Assembly: GCA_934636245.1 (NCBI GenBank)
Contig: CAKUAI010000024.1
Span: 1-42,047, forward strand
Direction of reading: 5' to 3'
Origin: an uncultured Coriobacteriales bacterium
GTDB lineage: Bacteria; Actinomycetota; Coriobacteriia; Coriobacteriales; UMGS124
DNA: 42,047 bases
Below are positions 8,208 to 16,135 of this stretch, piece by piece; the first letter of the stretch is position 1, and each line of letters begins with the position of its first letter. The notes under the pieces were generated by a model, which saw only the letters and a program-made list of their open reading frames with translations, was not told the origin of the DNA and ran no database searches. The position numbers and the translations under genes are program-made.

Positions 8208-8233
8208 ATTACTCCGAAACTCGATTCGCTGCC
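8208..8233 (+). repeat. Dispersed intergenic repeat, copy C (inverted)
   Basis: ATTACTCCGAAACTCG, a short spacer and CTGCC form the reverse complement of copies A, B and D, with one change in the core. It ends three bases before the structured-RNA element at 8237. Confidence 0.75.
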
Positions 8234-8236
8234 ATC

Positions 8237-8344
8237 GGGACCCTGAGGGACAATGGGCAAGTCGCCCGAGGGTCCCTCCCAGGCCGGTTTTTGGCACCGG
8301 CACGGGAGAGATTACGACTGAGGCCGCTTTGTTCATTGTCTCCC
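8237..8344 (+). ncRNA. Candidate structured RNA, copy 2 (pseudoknot-like)
   Basis: GGGACCCT (8237-8244) pairs with AGGGTCCC (8269-8276). Inside it GGGC (8255-8258) pairs with GCCC (8264-8267). A second hairpin pairs TCCC (8277-8280) with GGGA (8304-8307) and GCCGGT (8283-8288) with ACCGGC (8296-8301). The bulge GAGGGACAATG (8245-8255) can pair with CATTGTCTCCC (8334-8344), closing a pseudoknot with one mismatch and one wobble; its last G competes with the inner stem. The second hairpin and TTGTTCATTG recur at 1-75. It lies about 190 bases before the reductase ATG at 8537 and could be a leader element or a small RNA. It matches no riboswitch consensus I can recall with confidence. Confidence 0.45.
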
Positions 8345-8482
8345 AAACGAGACAGCGGGCCAAAACGCCCATTACCAGCCAAAACCCTTGTCACCTCTTT
8401 TACGTGACACGCTTGGTTACGGCAAAGAGCCTGCGTTTGATGCGACATGGCGTGGTTGAGGCTCGGCTATGGTCTTCTTCAG

Positions 8483-8507
8483 CGAGCGAGGCACGAAGGC
8501 CCGCTCG
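8483..8507 (+). promoter_or_regulatory. Leader hairpin before the 8537 reductase
   Basis: CGAGCG (8483-8488) pairs with CGCTCG (8502-8507), and GGC with GCC inside it, around a six-base loop. It ends 16 bases before the ribosome site AAGGAGG (8524-8530). It may protect or regulate the mRNA 5' end. Confidence 0.4.
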
Positions 8508-8536
8508 GGTGAAGGTATGCTTCCAAGGAGGACCAC

Positions 8537-10186
8537 ATGCGCACCAACAATCAGGCATCCATCGCTTTCGCAGCACTTGACCGCCGCGCGTTCGTCGCTG
8601 GCGCAGCCGCTGTCGCAGCCGGCACCGCGGCTCTTGCCGCGGCCGCCCACGCCGACGAGGCCGCGCCCGTCGCCGACGACCGCAACGGCACCTCTGCCCG
8701 CGCCGCCCAGGAGACGGCCGACGAGACCGTCGAGTGCGACGTCGTCATCGCAGGCGCCGGCATCGCCGGCCTCATGGCCGCCGACCACCTCGTTGAGCAG
8801 GGCTTTAAGGTCTGCCTGCTCGAGAAGGGCGTCAGCGCCGTCGTGTCCGACTGGGCCCAGTGCGGCGGCCCCAACGCCTGCGAGACGCAGATCCAGAAGG
8901 ACGAGGACGCCTGGGTTTCCCTCGACGACATGTTCAAGTACATGTACGGCTTCTCCAACGGCTCCGTCAACGCCAAGCTGCTTAAGAACGTCCTGGCCGG
9001 TACCGGCCCCTCCATCGACCGCATGTGCGAGCTGGGCATCCCCATGCACCTGTGGGAGGACGCCTACGGCGTGGGCTTCCGCGGCCGTCATTACATTGAC
9101 GCCAGCCCCACCGACCGCACCGAGCCCATCGTCGCCGACATCGAGGCCAACGGTGGCACGGTGACCTTCGGCGCCGCCGTGTACGCCATCCTCATGGAGG
9201 ACGGCAAGGCCGTGGGCGTGCAGGCCGAGGTTGACGGCAAGGTCGTGGACTACCGCGCAAAGGCCACCGTCATCGCCACGGGCGGCTTCCTGGGCAACGC
9301 CCAGATGCAGCAGGAGCACTTCAACACGCCCATCTTCCCGCTGGGCAACACCGTGTCCGACGGCACGGGCATCCAGATGGTCCTCGACGCCGGCGGCGCG
9401 CTCGACCGCCCCTTCGCGATTCTGGGCAACGAGTGCGGCGCGGTGTCCCCGGCCACGGACAGCTGGCCCTTCTCGCCCGAGTGGAAGAACCTCAACGAGC
9501 ACTACGGCTACTGGCTGTTCGGCGGCCTGTACGTCGACGGCACGGGCAGCCGTTTCGTGAACGAGGGCGACGTGGCGGCCCTTCCGCTGGCCAAGGGCGG
9601 CGAGGCGCTTGCACGCGCCGGCCACGCCTGGGTGGTCATGGACGCCGACTACTACAACGCCTGCCAGAACGAGGGCATCTACGCCTACCTGGGCGAGCCC
9701 GCTGAGTGGGTCGCCGGCGCGGGTGCGGGCTACTACAACCCCACGCCCGAGAACGCCGAGGATCACCTGCAGCAGGCCATCGAGGAGGGCTGGGGCATCA
9801 AGGCCGACACCCTCGAGGAGGTTGCCGAGAAGTTCGGCCTCACGAACCTCGTCTCCACAGTCGAGAGCTACAACGCCATGTGCGAGGCTGGCGAGGACAC
9901 CGAGTTCTACAAGCCCGCTTGCTTCATGAAGCCCGTTGCCACCGCCCCGTTCTACGCCTTTGAGTACGTGCCGAGCGCTTGGGGCACGAACGGCGGCGTC
10001 AAGGTGGACAGCGGCCTGCACGCCGTGGACACCGAGAACAACGCCATCCCCGGCCTGTATGTGGCTGGCGTCGACGCCGGCTCGATGTACACGGTACCCT
10101 ACTACACCAACCCCGGCTCCTCGGTGGGCAACGCCATGGGCTCGGGCTGGTTCGTCGCCGACCAGATTGCTGCCGACCTCGCGTAA
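8537..10186 (+). CDS. Tat-exported FAD-dependent reductase (fumarate reductase superfamily)
   Basis: The 549-residue protein has a Tat signal (DRRAFVAG, R16-R17) and an FAD loop DVVIAGAGIAGLMAAD near residue 68. The C-terminal FAD segment is NNAIPGLYVAGVDAG. Proteins of this superfamily (PF00890) reduce fumarate, urocanate, steroids and other enones. The fumarate signature HHTMGG and the arginine of NRLGG are absent; WGTNGG and NPGSSVGNAMGSG stand there instead, so the substrate is probably not a small dicarboxylate. There is no CxxCH haem site and no FMN-binding domain, so electrons must come from another protein. AAGGAGG lies 6 bases before the ATG. It is convergent with the LuxR gene ending at 10409. 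Codons are strongly C-ending, hinting at high expression. Confidence 0.88.
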   Translation: MRTNNQASIAFAALDRRAFVAGAAAVAAGTAALAAAAHADEAAPVADDRNGTSARAAQETADETVECDVVIAGAGIAGLMAADHLVEQGFKVCLLEKGVSAVVSDWAQCGGPNACETQIQKDEDAWVSLDDMFKYMYGFSNGSVNAKLLKNVLAGTGPSIDRMCELGIPMHLWEDAYGVGFRGRHYIDASPTDRTEPIVADIEANGGTVTFGAAVYAILMEDGKAVGVQAEVDGKVVDYRAKATVIATGGFLGNAQMQQEHFNTPIFPLGNTVSDGTGIQMVLDAGGALDRPFAILGNECGAVSPATDSWPFSPEWKNLNEHYGYWLFGGLYVDGTGSRFVNEGDVAALPLAKGGEALARAGHAWVVMDADYYNACQNEGIYAYLGEPAEWVAGAGAGYYNPTPENAEDHLQQAIEEGWGIKADTLEEVAEKFGLTNLVSTVESYNAMCEAGEDTEFYKPACFMKPVATAPFYAFEYVPSAWGTNGGVKVDSGLHAVDTENNAIPGLYVAGVDAGSMYTVPYYTNPGSSVGNAMGSGWFVADQIAADLA

Positions 10187-10378
10187 GGCGAGCGTTTAGG
10201 GCGATCTGAAGCACGGGCCGTCAAGCAAGACTCAGTGCCAGTGCCTCAACCTCGCGTAAAGCGGGCGCCTGAGGCGATCGAGCACATGTCGGCAGTGCCA
10301 GCCCTGCGCCAGCGCCTTGGCCTTGCGTAGAGCCAGCGAGAGGTCGAGGCGCAAACGGCGCAGCAGGCACCGCAATTC
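10174..10378 (+). repeat. Three degenerate ~72-bp tandem repeats at the end of the 8537 gene
   Basis: The last codons and stop of the reductase (CTCGCGTAA, 10178-10186) recur as CTCGCGTAA at 10251-10259 and CTTGCGTAG at 10322-10330. Similar bases follow the first two (GGCGAGCG / AGCGGGCG and GGCGATCT / GGCGATCG), and GCCAGTGCC or GCCAGCGCC precedes copies 2 and 3. The region therefore looks like a decayed triplication of the gene's 3' end. Confidence 0.55.
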
Positions 10379-10379
10379 T

Positions 10380-10416
10380 AGGAGGTCGTCCGGAAACGGG
10401 CGGCCTCCTTATTCTT
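10380..10416 (+). terminator. Terminator of the 8537 reductase
   Basis: AGGAGG (10380-10385) pairs with CCTCCT (10404-10409), with wobble-rich inner pairs around GAAA, followed by TATTCTT. It overlaps the stop codon of the convergent LuxR gene at 10409. Confidence 0.6.
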
Positions 10417-11929
10417 GGGCCTCTACCAGGTCGATAAGCTCCTGCTTGGAGTGGACGTCAAGCTTGGTGTAGATGCGCCGCACGTGGGTGGCAACGGTGT
10501 TCTTGGACAGGAACAGCGCCTCGCGGATGTAGGTCTGCGAGCGGCCGCGCGCCAGGTACTCGCACACCTCGGCCTCGCGCGGAGAGAGCTGATAGCGCGC
10601 GGCAACACGTGCGACACCGGCCGCGATGGGGTCGGGAGACTCGGCCGCAGATTCGACCGCGGCGCCCCCGTGCGAGAGCTCGCCAGCGGCACCCGAGGCG
10701 ACCCGTGTGTCCTCGGCGGAGCCCAGCCTGGCGCAATCCGGCTGCACCTCATACGAGCGCTGCGGAATGAGCACCGTCGCGAACGCGTACACGCAGACGA
10801 CGATGAGGCCAAAGAGGGCCGGGTTTGCCTCGACCACGCCGCCACGGGCGCACCACCCGCTCAGAAGCTGGCCGAGAAACACTCCCAGATAACTCGCCGC
10901 CGAGCCCAATGCCAGCCAAAACGCCCGGCGCTCGGGGCGTCCCTGCGCAATGCGGATGAAGTACAACAAGAGGATGATCTCACAGCACGAGTTAAGCGCG
11001 ACATTGAGCACGCCGGCCCCCAGCTGAGCCGTGTCCGAATCAAAGGCGAACAGGGTCATCGACAGCACGAGCACCGGCAGCGTCATGGACACGAGGGCCT
11101 GAAAGTCGACGCGCACGGCAAAACGGATGATGAGCAGGGCAAACGCGACAGAGAGCAGGTAGCCGGCAACGCCCGCAACATCGACGCCCACGATGAAGGC
11201 CCCACCGGGTGACGCGGTGCCCGAAACCACCGGGGCGGCGTTCATGACCATCCAGGCGATGACGCCAAAGACGAGCATGCGCGCGATGGCCGGCACGCCC
11301 TCAGGCGCAAACGTCCCGACCGCCCCGCCGTCAAGCCTGGCAGAGCCCTCCCCATCGGCCCATGCACGGGCACGGCCAAGGGTCAACGCGCATGCCGCCA
11401 CAAGCAACAGCGCGACAACGAGCGCCGGGAACTGCGCCAACGACGGCACAACGACCGCACACAGGGCACTGGCGATAAACGACACCGGCACGACCGTCTC
11501 GAGGCTTGCCATATCAAGGCGCGAAAGGGCCAGGCCCCACAGCAGGCTGAACAAGGCGCTCGCCGCACCCGTGCATACGCCGCTCACAGCAGCGAGCACC
11601 CAGGCAAGCGTCGGCTGCCCCACATGCTGGTACACAACTGAGAGCACCGTGCCCAAAGCCGCCAGGCTAGGCGCCGCAATGTATGCCGCCCGGCTATGCT
11701 CAAGGTCGCGCCTCGCGCCAAGCACGGCAAGAACAACAAGCAAGGCGGGCACAACTGCCGCCGAGACCAGCCACGACAGGTCGAAGTCGCTTCCGTTCAC
11801 CGACCTTGTGGCAAGCGACGCCGTGCTCCACGACACATAGCCCCACGCGTACAGGAAGCCGTAGCCAAAGAAGCAGAACGGGATGTTCCGCCATGAAGCG
11901 GACGGCGAAACCTCAGATGACAGCCCCAT
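10409..11929 (-). CDS. LuxR-family regulator with polytopic membrane domain
   Basis: The 506-residue protein has about twelve hydrophobic helices from WRNIPFCFFGYGFLYAWG to near residue 400. A linker follows, then the LuxR HTH: LSPREAEVCEYLARGRSQ, LFLSKNTVATHVRRIYTKL and HSKQELIDLVEAQE. The ATG at 11929 is chosen because GCGAGG precedes it by 5 bases; a TTG at 11953 is in frame but unsupported. It is convergent with the 8537 reductase, its most likely target. The next LuxR gene ends 72 bases upstream on the same strand, so two sensors stand in tandem between two reductases. The ligand is unknown. Confidence 0.85.
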   Translation of the reverse strand: MGLSSEVSPSASWRNIPFCFFGYGFLYAWGYVSWSTASLATRSVNGSDFDLSWLVSAAVVPALLVVLAVLGARRDLEHSRAAYIAAPSLAALGTVLSVVYQHVGQPTLAWVLAAVSGVCTGAASALFSLLWGLALSRLDMASLETVVPVSFIASALCAVVVPSLAQFPALVVALLLVAACALTLGRARAWADGEGSARLDGGAVGTFAPEGVPAIARMLVFGVIAWMVMNAAPVVSGTASPGGAFIVGVDVAGVAGYLLSVAFALLIIRFAVRVDFQALVSMTLPVLVLSMTLFAFDSDTAQLGAGVLNVALNSCCEIILLLYFIRIAQGRPERRAFWLALGSAASYLGVFLGQLLSGWCARGGVVEANPALFGLIVVCVYAFATVLIPQRSYEVQPDCARLGSAEDTRVASGAAGELSHGGAAVESAAESPDPIAAGVARVAARYQLSPREAEVCEYLARGRSQTYIREALFLSKNTVATHVRRIYTKLDVHSKQELIDLVEAQE

Positions 11930-12001
11930 GGAACCTCGCAGTGTCGATGACAAACATTAGGGAAGATTGTACAGCGTACGGACTTCGACAGGCACGTTCA
12001 T

Positions 12002-13534
12002 CTACCCCTGACGCACGCGATCGAGAAGTTCGGCACGGGTATGCACGTCGAGCTTCTGGTAGATGTGCCGCTTGTGAGTAAGCGCAGTCCCCTCGGAAAT
12101 GCAGAGCTCTTCCTGAACGCGGGCAACGTCATAGCCGTGCGCGAGTACGGCAAGCACATCACGTTCGCGTGGAGTAAGACCGCACTCATCTGCAATAAGA
12201 GCACAGTTACTGGTCAGGGCATCTGTTTCATCGGGCAAATCATCGGCCTCGACACTGGCATGAGCCGCAGAAGCCCCTTCCATGTCCAACGCCCCGTCGA
12301 CCCCGTCATGGCAAAAACGTAACGGGCGGTTCAACACAAGCGTAAGCGACACGAATCCCACGACCATAGAAGAGACGCCCGAGACAAGCACGAAAGAACT
12401 TTCAAAGGCGGACCCAGCCACCAAATATCCCAGCGGCCCACCCAAGGTGCCAGCAGTAACCAATCCAACCACAAACGCCAGGCAACAGACAGCCGGACTA
12501 CACCCATCTCTGAAGGCGAAGGCTGACAATGTAGACGGCAGAACCGCAACCGCCGACCACAAGGCAAGCGTCGTGACCGCGAGAGCAAACTTGAGGGAGA
12601 AATCACTCCCGGCGTTCATGGGGTAGAAGGCGACGACAAACAAGGCTGCGACGACCCAACAGGTTACAAATGGGTCCCACACACCACGCAGCCTGCGCAC
12701 TGCGATTTGCGCAATGGCCCCAAACACAACGCCAAGCAGTCCGAACATCCAGGTGTTTGGGTCAGCTGTGCCGTTCCCGCACCCCAAGAACTGACCAGTC
12801 ATGAGCGATACGGTAAAGCCGAGCAACACGCCTGCCAATAAAGGGCGTCCAGCCTTCCGAATCGAAAGCACATCGCCGCCATCCGCCGACGTCGTCACGC
12901 ACTCGGCACCCGATACACCGGCAACCAGCAGCACGTACGATATGACCGCAAATGCCCCCGTGATGCAGGGCGCCCATATGTTAGACCCAAGCTGTGCCGC
13001 AAGAGCGCACTGGACTGTAAGCACAAACGAGAACGCAAGCCCACCGAGCACCACATCAGCCGAGCTTGAAGGAGCATCTTTCTCGGAAACCCGCTCTGAG
13101 TGGCGCCCTCCCACCCAAACGCACGTAAGCGCTCCTCCGCCAAGCGCGGTAACAAGACCCACGGCAAAAACCACCGCCTGCCAGGCCAACGTAAAAGGAC
13201 CATCCCACGACCCCGCACCACGCGTGGCCGCGAGTCCCATACAACCAACGAGCGTACAAGCGAGCGCCAAGCCCGCGCGGCATTCAAGCGAAGTGCGCTT
13301 GCCCCCTTGCCGGCCGGAATATTTACCCGTGAGGAACCACCCCACATACGCCACGAGCAAGCCAACGGCCGTGCCAAACCACATGGGCCCAACGAACACC
13401 CCAAGATCGAGGTTCGCTCGGTAACCGTCTGCGATGAGCCCAACAAGCGGCAGCCAACTCTGAGCAAATGCCACCCCCACCGCGCCAAGCAGTGCGCCGC
13501 GTGCGCCACGAATCTTGTCAATCAACGTCCCCAT
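12002..13534 (-). CDS. LuxR-family regulator with polytopic membrane domain
   Basis: The 510-residue protein has a membrane region (for example GALLGAVGVAFAQSWLPLVG) to about residue 415, then an acidic linker and the HTH: LTPRERDVLAVLAHGYD, LCISEGTALTHKRHIYQKL and HTRAELLDRVRQG. The start at 13534 has GAGGTG just before it. It is divergent from the 13887 reductase across 352 bases that hold palindromic AT-rich DNA, which argues that it controls that operon. Its last residues DRVRQG are identical to those of the 17271 regulator, so the two may be related by duplication. Confidence 0.85.
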   Translation of the reverse strand: MGTLIDKIRGARGALLGAVGVAFAQSWLPLVGLIADGYRANLDLGVFVGPMWFGTAVGLLVAYVGWFLTGKYSGRQGGKRTSLECRAGLALACTLVGCMGLAATRGAGSWDGPFTLAWQAVVFAVGLVTALGGGALTCVWVGGRHSERVSEKDAPSSSADVVLGGLAFSFVLTVQCALAAQLGSNIWAPCITGAFAVISYVLLVAGVSGAECVTTSADGGDVLSIRKAGRPLLAGVLLGFTVSLMTGQFLGCGNGTADPNTWMFGLLGVVFGAIAQIAVRRLRGVWDPFVTCWVVAALFVVAFYPMNAGSDFSLKFALAVTTLALWSAVAVLPSTLSAFAFRDGCSPAVCCLAFVVGLVTAGTLGGPLGYLVAGSAFESSFVLVSGVSSMVVGFVSLTLVLNRPLRFCHDGVDGALDMEGASAAHASVEADDLPDETDALTSNCALIADECGLTPRERDVLAVLAHGYDVARVQEELCISEGTALTHKRHIYQKLDVHTRAELLDRVRQG

Positions 13535-13740
13535 GGCACCTCACCGATAAACGTCCCACCAGACGGCACGAACCTGCAATCCCCATGTCGCAGACTCATT
13601 TTTCCCAACTGCCATTATGCACATTTTCACGCGCTCAAACGGGCCGTTGCGTCTAAGTGGAGCATGCAAAAACGAAAGCCAGCAGGACGTCCGAGTCTTG
13701 AAATACAGCCTCACCCCTCGAAGGTCGACTCATACGAGCC

Positions 13741-13792
13741 TGATGATTGCATTGCATATGTATGCATCTACCAGCATGTTTGCATATCATCA
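13741..13792. promoter_or_regulatory. AT-rich palindromic region in the 352-bp divergent spacer
   Basis: TGATGA (13741-13746) and TCATCA (13787-13792) frame the block. Within it TGCATATGTATGCA (13753-13766) is nearly palindromic, and TTGCATA recurs twice more. Such AT-rich symmetry in GC-rich DNA, 95-145 bases before the reductase ATG, suits regulator binding and promoter DNA. The rest of the gap 13535-13886 shows only the leader hairpin at 13845 and the ribosome site. Confidence 0.45.
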
Positions 13793-13844
13793 GACGCGTG
13801 AGATGTCTAGCGAGACGCAAATAGCCACCATAGTGTTCCGTCAG

Positions 13845-13858
13845 CGCCCGCAAGGGCG
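13845..13858 (+). promoter_or_regulatory. Leader hairpin with GCAA tetraloop before the 13887 reductase
   Basis: CGCCC (13845-13849) pairs with GGGCG (13854-13858) around GCAA, a stable GNRA loop, 28 bases before the ATG. The leader of the 19096 gene also has a hairpin with GCAA at the start of its loop. Confidence 0.4.
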
Positions 13859-13886
13859 AAAACGTTAGACACACAAGGAGGATCGC

Positions 13887-15524
13887 ATGGAAGAAACAAG
13901 CGGCATCTCGCGTAGGGGCTTTGTAGCGAGCGCGGCGGGAGCGGCGGTTGCGACGGGGATGGCAGCCACCTCTGCACATGCTGATAGTGCCTCGGACCCC
14001 AACAAGCCTTGGCTGCCCGCATCCTGGGATTATGAGACCGACGTTCTGGTAATCGGCTACGGCGGCGCAGGCCAGTGGGCCGGCCTCATCGCCTATGACG
14101 AGGGCGCCGAGGTCATGTTCCTCGAGAAGTCCCCGTTCCGCGGCGGCGGAAGCTCGTCCATCAACATGGGCCAGTGGACCTGCCCCCACGATGCTGACGC
14201 AGCCGCCCAGTTCGCCTTCGAGGCCTTCCACGGCCAGACGCCCATGGACGTGTGCCAGGCTTGGGCCGACGAGGCCGTCCAGAACGCCGACTACGCCGAC
14301 AAGTACGGCATCGAGTACACCCTCGGCGACTCGGCGCGCGCTGAGTACGACATCTTCACCGGCTTTGACCAGATGTATGTCGGTCAGGGCGTTGGCTGGG
14401 GCGTCGCTGCGTTCGAGGTCCTCGACCAGCACATCAAGGACCGCGGCATCGAGATTCTCTTTGACTGCCACGACGAGGAGCTTATCCAGGACCCCATCAC
14501 CAAGGAGATTCTCGGCGCGTACACCTTCGTTGGCGACGACGAGACAAAGAAGGCCGTCAAGGCCCGCAAGGGCGTGTGCCTGTGCACGGGCGGATTCGAG
14601 TTCAACTTCGACCTGCAGGCCAAATACCTCAAGTGCTACCCCATGCGCGGTTTCTACGGCTGGAAGTACAACACGGGCGACGGCATCGGCATGGCACAGA
14701 AGGTCGGCGCCGACCTGTGGCATATGCAGCAGGTTTGCGGTGGCGTCAACTGCTGGTTTGACGATCCCGAGATTGTTCCGGGCGGCGTTAGCTGCTCCAT
14801 CCCCACGGACAACTACATCGAGGTGAGCCGTCGCGGCGACCGCTTCATCAACGAAGACACGTTCATGCCCCACGGCGGCTGGAAGCCCTATGCAACCTTC
14901 GACGAGGAGATTTGCGACTTCGATCGCGTCCCGTCGTGGTGGGTCTTCGACCAGACCGCTTTCGAGGGCGGCTCGCTGGGCGGCATGGTTGGCGGCGCAA
15001 GCCAAGAGGCCGGCGGCACGGGCATCGGCTACACCACCCCCGGCCTCGACCCCGAGTTGGGCGGCTGGGCTGGCTGGTCCGTGGACAACCAATGGGAGCT
15101 TGAGCGCGGCTGGATCAAGTGCGGCGACACCCTTGAGGAGCTCGTCGAGGTCATGCATGCCTGGGATCCCGACTACATGGAGATCGATCGCCTCAAGGCC
15201 GCTATTGACCGCTGGAACGAGCTGTGCGACAAGGGCGTCGACGAGGACTTCGGCCGCAGCGGCCTTGCGAAGATCGAGACTCCTCCCTTCTACGCCCTGC
15301 CCCTGTACCCTGGCATCTGCAACACCATCGGCGGCGCGCGCCGCAACGGCAAGGCACAGGTGCTGAACCCCGATGGCGAGCCCATTCCGCGCCTGTACTC
15401 CGCCGGCTCTTTCGGCAATATGGCCGGTCATACGTATGCCGTCACGGGCGGCAACGGCAGTGAGAACTGGTGCGTGGGACGCATCGCAGGCCGCGAGGCA
15501 GCGCATCTCGATTCTTGGGAGTAA
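13887..15524 (+). CDS. Tat-exported FAD-dependent reductase (fumarate reductase superfamily)
   Basis: The 545-residue protein has a short Tat signal (ISRRGFVAS, R9-R10) and an FAD loop DVLVIGYGGAGQWAGL near residue 51, then EKSPFRGGGSSSINMG. The C-terminal segment IPRLYSAGSFGNMAGHTYAVTGGNGSENW differs clearly from the fumarate type: no HHTMGG and no NRLGG. It is among the most divergent of the set and may act on a bulky substrate. No haem or FMN domain is present. AAGGAGG lies 5 bases before the ATG. It heads a probable operon with the small HTH-like protein (15666) and the U32-like protein (16136). The divergent LuxR gene at 12002 is the likely regulator. Confidence 0.87.
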   Translation: MEETSGISRRGFVASAAGAAVATGMAATSAHADSASDPNKPWLPASWDYETDVLVIGYGGAGQWAGLIAYDEGAEVMFLEKSPFRGGGSSSINMGQWTCPHDADAAAQFAFEAFHGQTPMDVCQAWADEAVQNADYADKYGIEYTLGDSARAEYDIFTGFDQMYVGQGVGWGVAAFEVLDQHIKDRGIEILFDCHDEELIQDPITKEILGAYTFVGDDETKKAVKARKGVCLCTGGFEFNFDLQAKYLKCYPMRGFYGWKYNTGDGIGMAQKVGADLWHMQQVCGGVNCWFDDPEIVPGGVSCSIPTDNYIEVSRRGDRFINEDTFMPHGGWKPYATFDEEICDFDRVPSWWVFDQTAFEGGSLGGMVGGASQEAGGTGIGYTTPGLDPELGGWAGWSVDNQWELERGWIKCGDTLEELVEVMHAWDPDYMEIDRLKAAIDRWNELCDKGVDEDFGRSGLAKIETPPFYALPLYPGICNTIGGARRNGKAQVLNPDGEPIPRLYSAGSFGNMAGHTYAVTGGNGSENWCVGRIAGREAAHLDSWE

Positions 15525-15611
15525 CCGGCCGCGCATAACGGCCTCGCAGCTCCGTGAGCGGCTGTTGATCCGGACGCCCGGCATCGTGCTCAACTGTCTG
15601 AAACTGTTCTG

Positions 15612-15645
15612 CCCGGCGGTCTCAAAATGGGCCGCCGGACCTTCT
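15612..15645 (+). terminator. Hairpin between reductase and downstream gene
   Basis: CCGGCGG (15613-15619) pairs with CCGCCGG (15632-15638) around a 12-base loop, followed only by ACCTTCT. The weak T-run suggests partial termination, so the two downstream genes might be expressed at a lower level. Confidence 0.45.
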
Positions 15646-15665
15646 GATTAGCAAAGGGAGACCCC

Positions 15666-16121
15666 ATGTCGCATCAAGAACGCAGCTGGGTGGAAAAGAC
15701 CGATGAAACAACCGGCAAGTCCCGATGGGACGTCCTCATCAACGGCGTCGCAGTCCCGGGCGGCTATGTGCTGCAAATCGCTCCCGATGTCTTCGAGGCC
15801 CACTATCCCCGCATTGAGCCGTTCTCGCGCCCCACGCTGGCCGAGGCCAAAGAGCGCCTGGAGTGGGCTCCGCCCATTACCAGCGGCGTGGCGCATATCG
15901 GCACCGAGGTAGCCGATGATTCTGCGGGCTTCGTTTCAACAGAAGAAGCAGCCGAGGCACTTGGCGTAAGCGTGTACCGCGTGAATGCCATGGTTTCCAA
16001 TGGAAAGCTCCCCGCCCGCCGAAACCCGTCTGGCATCGCCGAGGTTGCCCGCACTTCTCTTGCCGCCCTTGTCGAGGCGTGCAGCGCATCGAGCACAAAC
16101 GAAGCAAAAACCGCCATCTAA
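15666..16121 (+). CDS. Small protein with excisionase/MerR-like HTH
   Basis: The 151-residue protein has an unrecognised N-terminal part (WDVLINGVAVPGGYVLQI, then a helix rich in E and K). From about residue 90 it has a helix-turn-helix of the excisionase/MerR type: FVSTEEAAEALGVSVYRVN, MVSNGKLPARRNPSGI and VARTSLAALVE. Such domains bind DNA or act as adaptors. GGGAG lies 6 bases before the ATG. It ends 14 bases before the U32-like gene, so the two are almost surely co-transcribed. It might autoregulate the operon or help mature the reductase; the sequence does not decide. Confidence 0.65.
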   Translation: MSHQERSWVEKTDETTGKSRWDVLINGVAVPGGYVLQIAPDVFEAHYPRIEPFSRPTLAEAKERLEWAPPITSGVAHIGTEVADDSAGFVSTEEAAEALGVSVYRVNAMVSNGKLPARRNPSGIAEVARTSLAALVEACSASSTNEAKTAI

Positions 16122-16135
16122 CTGGAGCAAAAGCC

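Noticed and set aside
8237..8344. Cobalamin, SAM or T-box riboswitch
   Set aside because: A GGCAAGTC piece recalls the cobalamin core, but the B12 box and other conserved boxes are missing. GAGGGAC recalls SAM-I, but the remaining core is absent. No T-box sequence is present.
8417..10021. Long open frames antisense to the reductase genes (also 18988-20892, 28508-30469, 13653-15593 on the minus strand and 32315-34333 on the plus strand)
   Set aside because: They arise from strongly C-ending codons of the true genes. Their products are low-complexity, rich in V, G, A, L and H, with no domain or ribosome site.
14455..14485. Haem-binding CxxCH motifs in the reductases
   Set aside because: Scanning the seven proteins showed no CxxCH. 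The nearest string, FDCHDEE in the 13887 protein, lacks the first cysteine.
16079..16135. Earlier start for the U32-like protein
   Set aside because: It would overlap the upstream gene, whereas the ATG at 16136 has GGAG 8 bases before it.
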